DNA from: Lentilactobacillus parabuchneri DSM 5707 = NBRC 107865
GTDB lineage: Bacteria; Bacillota; Bacilli; Lactobacillales; Lactobacillaceae
Assembly (NCBI RefSeq): GCF_001435315.1
Contig: NZ_AZGK01000001.1
Span: forward strand, 311,476-375,475
Reading direction: 5' to 3'
Length of the DNA: 64,000 bases
The notes under the pieces were generated by a model. It saw only the letters and a list, made by a program, of their open reading frames with translations. It did no database searches and had not been told where the DNA came from. Each line of letters begins with the position of its first letter. The first letter of the stretch is position 1. The position numbers and the translations under genes were made by a program. This document shows positions 7,585 through 15,367 of the stretch, piece after piece.

Positions 7585-8912
7585 CAAAAGATTTAACAGA
7601 AACCTTTACTGGATTTTTGTATGACCAGGGAGATCGAATTGGGTTACTGAAGCAGGTGTTGGCGACTCTAGGCAACCCTGATACTGATTTTTCAATCATT
7701 CACGTTTGCGGCACCAACGGTAAGGGCTCCACATCATTGATGATTGCGGCCATTTTGCAACAAATGGGGTATCGAGTTGGGCTGTTCACCAGTCCGTTTA
7801 TTGGTGACGTCACTAACAGTGTTCAAGTGAATCAAAAGCCAATTTCTCAGCGTCGGTTGACGACTTATTTTGATTCGCTTAAACAAACGATGGCAACGGC
7901 AACCTTTAACCAGCAGCAATTATCCGAATTTGAAGCACTCTTTGTGGCAGCGATGATGGCTTTTTCTGATGAGAAGGTTGATTACGTTGTTTTGGAGTGC
8001 GGGCTCGGCGGTGAGTTGGATGCGACCAACGCCGTCAAAACGACCATGTATTCCATTTTTACCAAAATTGGCATGGATCATGTCGGCATTTTGGGTGATA
8101 CGATCGAACAAATTGCCACAACTAAATCAAAAATTATTCGTCCCCATAACACGACAATTTCAGCTCCCAACCAACGGCCCGAAGCCTTACAAATTATTAA
8201 AAAGGAAGCGGAACAAAAAGCGGCCAATTTCTTTGATGCAAATGATCTGACCATCACGTTTGAACCAAAAGCATCGACGGTGGCTTATCAGCTTGGTCAA
8301 AATCAAGGCCAATTTACGTTCAGGCTTCAGGGGGCCTATCAGCTGGAGAATGTTCGAACAGTCGTGAGGTGGTTACTCAGTTTTGCGGGTGATCGGCCAA
8401 CGATCGAGCTTGATCGATTGCTGTCTCAGTCGTTAGGCAAGCTGAATATCCCGGGGCGGTTTGAACTCATTTCCGATCAACCGCGACTTATCCTGGACGG
8501 TGCCCACAATGTCGATGCCATTACAGCGTTTGTCCAAACCGTGAATCAGCAATTCCAGTCTCAACAGAAGCTGATCATTACCGGATTTCTGGCCGATAAA
8601 GATTATGCTGACAACATTAAATTACTGAGTCAAATTCCGAATGCTGCGTTTCGGCTGACAACCCCTGATAATGAGCAGCGACAGCTTGATCCGGTGATTT
8701 TACAGAAATTATTAGCGACTCAAACGGGTGTTACTTACCCAGTCATTGCCGATCCAATTCAGGCGTTGAAAGCAGCAGTTAAAGAAGCAGCTTCTCAACC
8801 TGATACGGTGATCTTTGTCGTGGGGTCGTTTTATCTTTTGAATCCAATTCGAACATTTATTTTAGAGAATAGGAGTGATTTTCATGTCCCGAACACAACC
8901 GCTTCACTTTAA
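7581..8912 (+). CDS. folC: Folylpolyglutamate / dihydrofolate synthase
   Basis: ATP-dependent ligase adding glutamate to dihydropteroate and/or reduced folates, which also traps folate in the cell. The 443-residue length fits. The P-loop is 'HVCGTNGKGSTS' near residue 40, the Mur-ligase metal region is 'ECGLGGELDATN' near 140, and 'LDGAHNVDAITAF' near 308 is the C-terminal domain signature. The start overlaps the folKE stop as ATGA, indicating translational coupling, and the 3' end overlaps the start of folP by 29 bp in another frame. Whether it acts on dihydropteroate, tetrahydrofolate or both cannot be told from sequence. Confidence 0.93.
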   Translation: MTKDLTETFTGFLYDQGDRIGLLKQVLATLGNPDTDFSIIHVCGTNGKGSTSLMIAAILQQMGYRVGLFTSPFIGDVTNSVQVNQKPISQRRLTTYFDSLKQTMATATFNQQQLSEFEALFVAAMMAFSDEKVDYVVLECGLGGELDATNAVKTTMYSIFTKIGMDHVGILGDTIEQIATTKSKIIRPHNTTISAPNQRPEALQIIKKEAEQKAANFFDANDLTITFEPKASTVAYQLGQNQGQFTFRLQGAYQLENVRTVVRWLLSFAGDRPTIELDRLLSQSLGKLNIPGRFELISDQPRLILDGAHNVDAITAFVQTVNQQFQSQQKLIITGFLADKDYADNIKLLSQIPNAAFRLTTPDNEQRQLDPVILQKLLATQTGVTYPVIADPIQALKAAVKEAASQPDTVIFVVGSFYLLNPIRTFILENRSDFHVPNTTASL

Positions 8913-9732
8913 AGGCGCTCATTTTGATTTTGACATTTCCAAAGACCCAATCATCTATTCGATTTTGAATTTAACACCGGATTCATTTTACGATGGTGGT
9001 GTGAATACTGGAATTGACCAAGTGCTTCACCGAATCGAAACCGAACTAACATATGGCGCCAAAATTTTTGAACTTGGCGGTAAATCATCCAAGCCACACT
9101 TCGATGATATTTCTGCCGATGAGGAATGGAATCGGGTGGCGCCATATCTTAAAGCAATCCAGGAGCGCTTCCCCAAAGCGGTTTTAGCGATTGACTCAAA
9201 CACCGATGAAGTGATTGAACGGGCACTTCAGTCTGGCATCCAGATTATTAACGATATTGATGGTTTCAATTCTCAAACAAAACTTGATTTGGTTGGAAAG
9301 TATAAGCCATCGGTTGTCACCATGTTTAATGGCCGAAACTTTGACGAGCAACCGCAAACACTCGAAGACACAATGACGTCATTTTTTACCGATTCAATTC
9401 AACGATTAGAAGAGCAGGGGCTAGACCGAGAAAATATCGTCATTGATCCCGGCGTTGGCTTTTCCAATCAAAACACGCTTGAGTTTGACTTAATCAAAAT
9501 GCGGGCGACAAAACAGCTTCGACAGTTTAACGCGCCGATTATGATTGCTATTTCTCAAAAAAGCTTTGCAAAACGATTATTCGATGCCGGTCCGGATGAA
9601 CGACTGATCCCAACTTTATTGTTTGAGGCCTACATGACGCAATTGGGCGGTAGAATTATCCGTGTGCATAACGTTAAGGAAACTCAGGAACTGGTGAAGA
9701 CTTATCAACTATTTCAAGACATTTTGAACTAA
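8884..9732 (+). CDS. folP: Dihydropteroate synthase
   Basis: Condenses hydroxymethyldihydropterin pyrophosphate with p-aminobenzoate; sulfonamide target. The 282-residue TIM barrel has 'LNLTPDSFYDGG' (loop 1), 'IDSNTDEVI', 'INDIDGFN', 'IDPGVGFSNQN' and the closing 'IIRVHNVKETQ' with the R-x-H pair that holds the pyrophosphate. The loop usually reading S-R-K is 'SQKSF' here. ATG 8884 is chosen because AGGAG lies 8 nt before it; GTG 8875 overlaps that ribosome-binding site. It overlaps folC by 29 bp and is followed after 13 bp by the NUDIX gene. Confidence 0.93.
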   Translation: MSRTQPLHFKGAHFDFDISKDPIIYSILNLTPDSFYDGGVNTGIDQVLHRIETELTYGAKIFELGGKSSKPHFDDISADEEWNRVAPYLKAIQERFPKAVLAIDSNTDEVIERALQSGIQIINDIDGFNSQTKLDLVGKYKPSVVTMFNGRNFDEQPQTLEDTMTSFFTDSIQRLEEQGLDRENIVIDPGVGFSNQNTLEFDLIKMRATKQLRQFNAPIMIAISQKSFAKRLFDAGPDERLIPTLLFEAYMTQLGGRIIRVHNVKETQELVKTYQLFQDILN

Positions 9733-9745
9733 GGATTAAGCAATC

Positions 9746-10267
9746 ATGAAATTAATGACGCAATTAACACAAGAAATCAAACAACTTGAAAAAGCTGACT
9801 ATTGTTGGCTATCTGCCACAAAGTTAGCGACTATCCAACAACTCATGATTACACATCCTGATGGGCTACGTGATCGCAAATCAGCGCTTCATTTATCAGC
9901 CAGTGCGATGGTTTTCGATCGGTTCAAAGGAATTTTTATTCGTCATCCATACTTGCACACGATTTTGTTGCCGGCAGGCCATGTCGAACCTGGCGAGCTG
10001 CCAATTGTCTGTGCCGTGCGTGAGTTTCATGAAGAAACTGGACTCATGGTTCAAGCAGGCACCGGGCAGTTAATTGATGTCAATTTGATCCAGATTCCCG
10101 CAAATCCGATTAAGCATGAGGGACAGCATCAACATGTTGATTTCCGCTATTATTTTATGTTGGAATCTCAATTACAAAATTCAGCAGAACTGCCAGTATT
10201 TCGACTTGAGCAAAAACGAGCTCCGGAGGAATTCCAAGCGTATTTTGATTTGAAATTAAACTCATAA
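9746..10267 (+). CDS. NUDIX hydrolase, candidate dihydroneopterin triphosphate pyrophosphatase
   Basis: The 173-residue protein has a complete Nudix box, G-x5-E-x7-REUxEExGU, in 'GHVEPGELPIVCAVREFHEE' plus TGL. The function is inferred from place: it is the last gene of a folate operon that otherwise lacks the step between GTP cyclohydrolase (dihydroneopterin triphosphate) and FolB (dihydroneopterin). In Lactococcus lactis that step is done by a NUDIX enzyme, FolQ. A general housekeeping pyrophosphatase remains possible because NUDIX substrate range is hard to read from sequence. Confidence 0.8.
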   Translation: MKLMTQLTQEIKQLEKADYCWLSATKLATIQQLMITHPDGLRDRKSALHLSASAMVFDRFKGIFIRHPYLHTILLPAGHVEPGELPIVCAVREFHEETGLMVQAGTGQLIDVNLIQIPANPIKHEGQHQHVDFRYYFMLESQLQNSAELPVFRLEQKRAPEEFQAYFDLKLNS

Positions 10268-10274
10268 TAATTTC

Positions 10275-10346
10275 GAATTAACAAGATGACGCAACAGGAG
10301 ATAACAAGAAGCGGGGGGCTCTCAAAAGACGTTAGCTTGTTAATTC
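10275..10346 (+). repeat. Long-range inverted repeat after the folate operon
   Basis: GAATTAACAAG (10275-10285) pairs exactly with CTTGTTAATTC (10336-10346). The stem can be extended by about five pairs after one mismatch. The enclosed loop of about 40 nt holds a run of seven G within AAGCGGGGGGCT. It is not directly followed by a strong T-run, so it is not a classic terminator; it may be a 3' stabilising structure or remnant of a small mobile repeat. Confidence 0.5.
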
Positions 10347-10390
10347 ATTTTCTACTTTACATAATATATATTATACGAAGTAGTCAAAAA

Positions 10391-10458
10391 ACGAAAAAAT
10401 CGATTGGAGATAAAGCTGCCACATTCATTTAATGGCAGTTATCGTCCAATCGTTTTTT
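10391..10458. terminator. Bidirectional terminator between the folate operon and licD-like gene
   Basis: AACGAAAAAATCGATTGGA...GCTGCCA pairs with TGGCAG...TCCAATCGTTTTTT; the T-run follows on the + strand and A-runs precede it for the - strand. It lies between the convergent NUDIX and licD-like genes. Confidence 0.82.
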
Positions 10459-10481
10459 GTTTGATGACGTGGATAACCAAC

Positions 10482-11324
10482 TTACCCAGCAGCTTGCTCA
10501 AAATTATTTTCCGGTTGAGCTTGGGCACTCGCTTGATGATTATCCACTTTGACTTTTAAAACGTGTCTCTGAATGCGTTTCTCAAGCGGTGGTAATTTCA
10601 TATAATCACCGTACAACCTGGTCAGATACGCATCATAATCTTTTAGAATTGGCACCTGCAAATTTTCAAACGGCACGGTAATTACCTGATTGAGTTCGTG
10701 TGGTTTGATGATTTCTTTGCCATATGCATATGGTGATGACATATTGGCTAATGTTAATTCTGGATGACCGTTATATTTGGTCATTAGATTGAATCGACTA
10801 TTGTACAAATCAGTTAACGTCAAATGCGAATACTTGGAATCAATGACTTGGCCACGATACTGTTCCGGATAAAAGCGTTTTCTGATTTCGTTAAGAATAG
10901 CAGTTAACTGCTGTTGCTGAGACTGCTGCAGGTTGCGTTTATTCGGCATCCGGTCAAACGGAAACACGTCAATAAAAATCCCATTGCGCACTTTGGCTTC
11001 TTCACGGCCGTGTTCCAAAATTCGCGTTCCGTCGGCCATGACTTTGGCAAAATCATATTCGAATTGCGGATCAAGCCGGTTTTCTTCAACAAAATAGCCC
11101 GTTGACTGCAACTCAGCTGGTGCAACCTGCAGGAATTTTTCGAAATCCGTGCGCGACAATCCAATATCAATGTCGTCGTCCCACGGAATAAAACCATGAT
11201 GACGGATAGCACCGATTGCGGAGCCTCCAGTCAAGAAGAATTGTAGATGATGTTTTGCGGCTACTGAAGCGACATTTGCTAAGATACCTAATTGAACTTT
11301 ATGAATCAATTTCAGATCAACCAT
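10482..11324 (-). CDS. LicD-family nucleotidyltransferase-fold protein
   Basis: LicD proteins transfer phosphocholine or related phospho-groups onto teichoic acids or surface polysaccharides. The 280-residue protein has the family signature 'LTGGSAIGAIRHHGFIPWDD' near residues 32-51, with the DDDID metal site, and 'GIFIDVFPFDRMPN' near 117. There is no signal peptide or membrane segment, as expected for a cytosolic transferase. The ribosome-binding site is an unusual G-run (AAGGGGGG). It stands alone on the minority strand, bounded by a terminator on one side and a 229-bp AT-rich gap on the other. The substrate cannot be inferred; no cell-wall genes adjoin it. Confidence 0.8.
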   Translation of the reverse strand: MVDLKLIHKVQLGILANVASVAAKHHLQFFLTGGSAIGAIRHHGFIPWDDDIDIGLSRTDFEKFLQVAPAELQSTGYFVEENRLDPQFEYDFAKVMADGTRILEHGREEAKVRNGIFIDVFPFDRMPNKRNLQQSQQQQLTAILNEIRKRFYPEQYRGQVIDSKYSHLTLTDLYNSRFNLMTKYNGHPELTLANMSSPYAYGKEIIKPHELNQVITVPFENLQVPILKDYDAYLTRLYGDYMKLPPLEKRIQRHVLKVKVDNHQASAQAQPENNFEQAAG

Positions 11325-11443
11325 TCTAGAAGCCCCCCCTTAATTTTGTCGGTTGAGATATTGACATCGCCTTATGTTGATTAATACGATTAACTTATTA
11401 TTCTAAACATTGTACCTGCTAGGTCAAAGATATTGCCTGAATA

Positions 11444-11452
11444 TGCTATAAT
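11444..11452 (+). promoter_or_regulatory. Extended -10 promoter for the XerS-type recombinase gene
   Basis: TGCTATAAT is a perfect extended -10 element; no good -35 lies 16-18 nt upstream, which is tolerated with the TG extension. Transcription would begin inside the dif-like 28-mer just downstream. Confidence 0.55.
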
Positions 11453-11454
11453 TA

Positions 11455-11482
11455 ACTTAATAAAATACAGATTTTATTAAGT
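11455..11482. other. dif-like Xer recombination site candidate (28-mer)
   Basis: Two 11-bp arms, ACTTAATAAAA and TTTTATTAAGT, are perfect inverted copies around a 6-bp centre, TACAGA. This is the 11-6-11 architecture of Xer/dif sites. The left arm keeps the ACTT..TA.AA pattern of the Bacillus subtilis dif left arm (ACTTCCTAGAA, recalled from memory). It lies 71 bp upstream of a XerS-type gene, the same arrangement as dif-SL and xerS in streptococci and lactococci. A repressor operator for the adjacent promoter is the main alternative. Confidence 0.5.
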
Positions 11483-11553
11483 TACACTTATTTTAAAAAC
11501 AGCCCCACCAAAATTCAAGTATTTTATCGATTAATTTAATTAAGGAGTTTAAC

Positions 11554-12642
11554 ATGAATCACGATCAATATTTACATCATAATCAGGAAATGCTGACCAA
11601 GATGCCTGATTATATCAACGAATACTATCTTGATAAGTCAACCGTACCGCTGTCCCCCGCGACTTTGTACCAATACCTAAACGAATTTCATCGCTTTTTT
11701 ACCTGGATGATTGATGCTAATATCACCTCAGTCAATCAGACTAAAGATGTCCCGCTTTCAACGCTTGAACACTTCAAAAAACAAGACATGGAGCTTTACA
11801 AATCGTACTTATTGAATCGCGGTAAGCAAACGGCAGCCAACCCTCAAGGAACCATCTCTCACAGAACCGTTAACCGGTCTCTGAACGCACTTTCAGCGCT
11901 CTTTAGGTATCTGACTGAGGAAACTGAAAACGCCGATGGTGAGCCTTATTTCTACCGAAACGTGATGAAGAAAATCGCCTTGGTTCCCGATAACGAAACT
12001 TATCAAACTCGGGCAAATAACATTAAAGATCAATTAATGCTGGGAAATGTTGACGTTCAATTTCTCGATTTTATTCAAAATACCTATCCAACAACCATCA
12101 AAAATCCGCAAACACTGCACCGATATCAACGGGACCGGGAACGTGATACGGCAATTAATGCATTGATGTTTGGAACCGGCATCCGAGTTTCTGAACTTGC
12201 CAACGCGAACGTCTCAGATTTGAACTTGAAAAAAGCGACAATCTCTGTCCGTCGTAAAGGCGGCAAACGTGACTTGGTGCCGATCGCCGGTTGGGTGCTC
12301 CCCTATATTCAAGCTTACTTGGAGATCAGAAAAGATCGTTACCTGGCCACAAAAGACACCCCTGCCCTCTTTTTGACGAAAGGGGCAAAGGTGCCAAGGC
12401 GGATTTCAACTGCCACCGTTGAGCTATTAGTCGGAAAATATTCGCAGGCGTTTAATCATGTGCGAATTACACCACATAAGTTAAGGCACACACTGGCTTC
12501 CAAATTATATTTGGAGACTAATAATGAACATCTGGTCGCAACCCAACTTGGCCAAAGTTCAACGAATGCCACTGGGTTGTATACACACATCATTGACACA
12601 AAGCAGCGGCGCGCCCTTGATGGGTTGCATAAAACGAAGTGA
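11554..12642 (+). CDS. xerS: Tyrosine recombinase, XerS type
   Basis: The 362-residue protein is larger than XerC/XerD (about 300), matching XerS, the single recombinase that resolves chromosome dimers in streptococci and lactococci. The N-terminal core-binding domain spans about 15-130. The catalytic domain has R211 ('GTGIRVSEL'), lysines in 'RRKGGKRD', H308 and R311 ('PHKLRHTLA') and nucleophile Y343 ('LYTHI'). The position usually His or Trp is Q334 ('LGQSS'). A ribosome-binding site (AAGGAG) precedes the ATG, and the dif-like 28-mer lies in the leader. A second recombinase of XerC type is at 25.5-26.5 kb, so the division of labour is open. Confidence 0.85.
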   Translation: MNHDQYLHHNQEMLTKMPDYINEYYLDKSTVPLSPATLYQYLNEFHRFFTWMIDANITSVNQTKDVPLSTLEHFKKQDMELYKSYLLNRGKQTAANPQGTISHRTVNRSLNALSALFRYLTEETENADGEPYFYRNVMKKIALVPDNETYQTRANNIKDQLMLGNVDVQFLDFIQNTYPTTIKNPQTLHRYQRDRERDTAINALMFGTGIRVSELANANVSDLNLKKATISVRRKGGKRDLVPIAGWVLPYIQAYLEIRKDRYLATKDTPALFLTKGAKVPRRISTATVELLVGKYSQAFNHVRITPHKLRHTLASKLYLETNNEHLVATQLGQSSTNATGLYTHIIDTKQRRALDGLHKTK

Positions 12643-12684
12643 CGATTAAATTCCGTAATGGGGTTAGTAGAACATCCAGAATGC

Positions 12685-12858
12685 TTAGTATACTTTATCG
12701 TCATCGTATATGGGTTTGAAAGGCTTACCAGTCTTTAACGCTTGTCGCATTTGAATTAATGCGTCCCCAGCCATCCGGATAGGGAACGCTTCATGGAACT
12801 TCTCTTGGTAAGCGTCCATTAATTCTAACTTAGTCATCACTTCATAATTAGGTTTCAT
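12685..12858 (-). CDS. Small protein of unknown function, 57 aa
   Basis: A short frame reads MKPNYEVMTKLELMDAYQEK at the start, continues with an amphipathic helical stretch ('MAGDALIQMRQALKTGK') and ends 'KPIYDDDKVY'. TGGAGATG lies about 9 nt upstream of the ATG, a good ribosome-binding site. Composition is balanced and protein-like, with no membrane segment or signal peptide. I do not recognise the family. It fills most of the gap between xerS and mutY, on the strand opposite xerS. The leader holds a 9-bp direct repeat, ATTTTAGAT, at 12883-12891 and 12901-12909 (minus-strand sense). Confidence 0.62.
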   Translation of the reverse strand: MKPNYEVMTKLELMDAYQEKFHEAFPIRMAGDALIQMRQALKTGKPFKPIYDDDKVY

Positions 12859-13071
12859 TGTTCAACATCTCCATTGCCAGTTATCTAAAATTTAGCAACC
12901 ATCTAAAATCAATTATATTTAAAATATCTTTTTGTGATCCCTGATCTAAGTCAAAATACCCGAGGGTGCATTTTTTTGCTTGAATAATCCAATTTTTCAT
13001 TACCAAACCAATGTTTTAACCTAACTGTACAAGGAGGTCCGGAACAAGACTAAAAGTGCGCCTACTCGTTT

Positions 13072-14190
13072 CTATTTTTTAGATAATCGTTGATTCTGAT
13101 AGGCTTCCCACATTTTTGACTGAACTTTTGAGAAGGCCATTTTTGGAAACTGAGTCGTTTGAATCCACTTTCCTGGAAAATAACTCAAATCGGCTGTTGC
13201 TGACAAATCGCCTTCCAATAACGTAATCAGCCACTTTTGATGTGTAAAGGTGTGGCTCACGGTTTTGCCTGCAACCTTGTGGAGTTGAATTGACAGTTGG
13301 TAATCCGCTTGTAATTGCTTTTCCAAGCGTTGAATTAATTGTGCTTGAGAATCGGCTTTTTCTTTGATGAGTGCTTGTTGATCATACAACGGAAACATCC
13401 AAAAGTTTGGCAAAATGCCACTTGTCGGTCGTTTTTCGAGTAGATACCCCTTAGATGATCGAATGACGAGCCCGAAATAATTGTGAGGCACTGGTCGCTT
13501 CTTCTTGGTCTTAACCGGGTACTTGGACTCGATCCCATCCAAATACGATTGGTTAAAGGCTTTAACTGGTGAATTGCTGGAATCAAAATTCGTCGCAGTC
13601 ATATAGCTGGCCCCCAAGTCCATAATTGCCTGGTTGAAGTCGCCAGGACGCTCTTTTGAAATCAGTCGGTTGATGACCGTTTCAAAGATTTTTCGTGTCT
13701 GTGGTTTGGCGATATCATCGTCAATTTCCAACAGCCTGGCAAACACCCGAAATGCGTTGCCGTCTACCGCTGCGACTGGCTGGTTAAAGGCAATGCTGGC
13801 AATCGCGCCGGCAGTATATGGGCCAATGCCACTTAAATCCTGCAGTTCGGACGCTGTTTCTGGCCAGTGACCATGGTAGTCATTCACCACTTGTTTGGCG
13901 GCTCTTTGTAAATTTCTCGCGCGAGAATAGTAGCCAAGGCCTTCCCAAGCCTTCATCAAATCCGTTTCGTCAGCCTCTGCCAAGGATTGAACCGTGGGAA
14001 ATTGCTTCATAAACCGTAAATAGTACGGGATGACGGTTTGAACCTGGGTTTGCTGAAGCATGATTTCAGACACCCAAACGTGGTACGGATCGTGATCCTG
14101 TCGCCAAGGCAGATCACGTTTATGTTGGTCGTACCAGGTCAATAAAGTTGTTTGAAATGCGTTAATTTGATCTTGAGACCACTCAACCAT
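13072..14190 (-). CDS. mutY: A/G-specific adenine glycosylase, cluster-less type
   Basis: Removes adenine mispaired with 8-oxoguanine. The 372-residue protein has E42 in 'WVSEIMLQQTQ', the helix-hairpin-helix 'LSGIGPYTAGAIAS' (119-132), catalytic D143 in 'AAVDGNAFRVF', and a C-terminal NUDIX-like 8-oxoG recognition domain from about 235. The four cysteines that hold the [4Fe-4S] cluster in Escherichia coli MutY are absent: a gap-free alignment puts M197, S204, S207 and N213 there. Cluster-less MutYs are known from lactobacilli. It is monocistronic and follows a terminator of msrA. Confidence 0.93.
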   Translation of the reverse strand: MVEWSQDQINAFQTTLLTWYDQHKRDLPWRQDHDPYHVWVSEIMLQQTQVQTVIPYYLRFMKQFPTVQSLAEADETDLMKAWEGLGYYSRARNLQRAAKQVVNDYHGHWPETASELQDLSGIGPYTAGAIASIAFNQPVAAVDGNAFRVFARLLEIDDDIAKPQTRKIFETVINRLISKERPGDFNQAIMDLGASYMTATNFDSSNSPVKAFNQSYLDGIESKYPVKTKKKRPVPHNYFGLVIRSSKGYLLEKRPTSGILPNFWMFPLYDQQALIKEKADSQAQLIQRLEKQLQADYQLSIQLHKVAGKTVSHTFTHQKWLITLLEGDLSATADLSYFPGKWIQTTQFPKMAFSKVQSKMWEAYQNQRLSKK

Positions 14191-14212
14191 CAGTTTCTCC
14201 TCTCACCAGACA

Positions 14213-14249
14213 ACAAAAAGACAGCTTCCCCTTATGGAGAGTGGCTGTC
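14213..14249 (-). terminator. Rho-independent terminator after msrA
   Basis: On the - strand GACAGCCACTCTCC, a 4-nt loop and GGGGAAGCTGTC are followed by TTTTTG. It ends the msrB-msrA transcript before mutY. Confidence 0.8.
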
Positions 14250-14258
14250 CTGAAGCCA

Positions 14259-14780
14259 TTATTGATGTTGCCAGTTTTTCTTGATGAATTTTTCTCGGCC
14301 GCCCATTTCTTCCATTTGGTAACGCAATGGGTTTTTCTTGTAAAAGTCCTGGTGTTCTTCTTCCGCTGGATAAAATGGCTTGGCATCTTCAATCGAAGTG
14401 ACGATTGGCGCATCGAACTGTTCGCTATCAGCCAAGGCCTGCTTGGAAGCCTCGGCGATCTTTCGTTGTTCCTCATCCTTGACAAAAATAACCGGTCGAT
14501 AGTTATCTCCGCGGTCTTGGAATTGCCCCATGGCATCCGTTGGATCGGTTTGATGCCAATAAATCTCAACCAACTGTTTGTAACTGATAACTTCCGGATC
14601 AAAAATAATCTTAACGGCTTCTGTATGTCCGGTCGTGTGACTGGCAACCTGCTCATAAGTTGGATTGGCCACGTGGCCGCCGGTATATCCCGAGATTACC
14701 TGTTTAATTCCGGGCATTGTGTCAAACGGCTTAACCATGCACCAAAAACAACCGCCTGCAAATATTGCTGTATCTTCCAT
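14259..14780 (-). CDS. msrA: Peptide methionine (S)-S-oxide reductase
   Basis: Repairs the S-epimer of methionine sulfoxide in proteins. The 173-residue protein has the catalytic motif 'GCFWCM' near residue 10, '[16 protein letters not shown]', '[11 protein letters not shown]' and '[18 protein letters not shown]'. ATG 14780 is chosen because GAGGTG precedes it at good spacing; an earlier in-frame codon would add five residues. It lies 22 bp after msrB, so the two epimer-specific reductases are co-transcribed and end at the terminator 14213-14249. Confidence 0.95.
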   Translation of the reverse strand: MEDTAIFAGGCFWCMVKPFDTMPGIKQVISGYTGGHVANPTYEQVASHTTGHTEAVKIIFDPEVISYKQLVEIYWHQTDPTDAMGQFQDRGDNYRPVIFVKDEEQRKIAEASKQALADSEQFDAPIVTSIEDAKPFYPAEEEHQDFYKKNPLRYQMEEMGGREKFIKKNWQHQ

Positions 14781-14802
14781 TAATGGACACCTCAATTCAA
14801 AT

Positions 14803-15231
14803 TTAGTTAAATAGTTGCCGATACTTTCCGTAGCCCTTGGCTTCTAGTTGATCAACCGGGATAAATTTAAGGGCTGCAGAATTGATACAAAAACGATGGC
14901 CACCAGCTTCTTTGGGGCCGTCGGAAAAGACGTGGCCCAAGTGGGAACCGGCTGTTTTGCTACGAACTTCTTCTCTAATCATGCCGTGGGATAAATCCAT
15001 ATGATTGTCGATGTTATTTTGATCAATTGGCTTGGTAAATGATGGCCAACCACAACCGGCATCGTATTTATCAGTCGACGAAAATAGTGGCTCGCCACTC
15101 ACGACATCAACATAAATGCCATCTTGGTAAAAGTCGTCATACTCACCACTAAAAGGCGCTTCCGTCGCTTTTTGCTGGGTGACCGCGTATTGTTCCGGTG
15201 TTAACTTGTTTTTAAGGTCTTCTTTATCCAT
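14803..15231 (-). CDS. msrB: Peptide methionine (R)-S-oxide reductase
   Basis: Repairs the R-epimer of methionine sulfoxide. The 142-residue protein has 'AGCGWPSF' near residue 58 (candidate recycling Cys), '[11 protein letters not shown]' and the catalytic '[12 protein letters not shown]' near 112. The paired CxxC zinc motifs of some MsrBs are absent, as in the Bacillus type. A clear ribosome-binding site precedes the ATG, and it is the first gene of the msrB-msrA pair. Confidence 0.95.
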   Translation of the reverse strand: MDKEDLKNKLTPEQYAVTQQKATEAPFSGEYDDFYQDGIYVDVVSGEPLFSSTDKYDAGCGWPSFTKPIDQNNIDNHMDLSHGMIREEVRSKTAGSHLGHVFSDGPKEAGGHRFCINSAALKFIPVDQLEAKGYGKYRQLFN

Positions 15232-15313
15232 TTTAAACCCTCCATCACGAGCTTATTAAATTGCACACAACTTAATCTCTCACTCATTATAAGGATTTTG
15301 ATAATGAATGTAA

Positions 15314-15353
15314 ACAAAAACGGTCATAACCAATCATTAATTAGTCATAACCG
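15314..15353 (-). terminator. Rho-independent terminator after ppaC
   Basis: On the - strand CGGTTATGAC and GTTATGACCG pair over 10 positions if G-U pairs are allowed, with a 13-nt loop, followed by TTTTTG. The two arms look like a direct repeat on paper, but the wobble pairs make a hairpin. Confidence 0.7.
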
Positions 15354-15367
15354 CACAATGTTTCAAA

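Noticed and set aside
10313-11338. GGGGGGCT and AGCCCCCC flanking the licD-like gene, as possible transposon ends
   Set aside because: Only 8 bp of low-complexity sequence, one copy being the gene's ribosome-binding site; no target duplication or transposase.
14241-14783. 180-codon + strand frame opposite msrA
   Set aside because: It is the antisense shadow of msrA with no ribosome-binding site; msrA has clear catalytic motifs.
15323-15352. Apparent direct repeat GTCATAACC x2
   Set aside because: Better explained as the two arms of the ppaC terminator, which pair through G-U wobbles.
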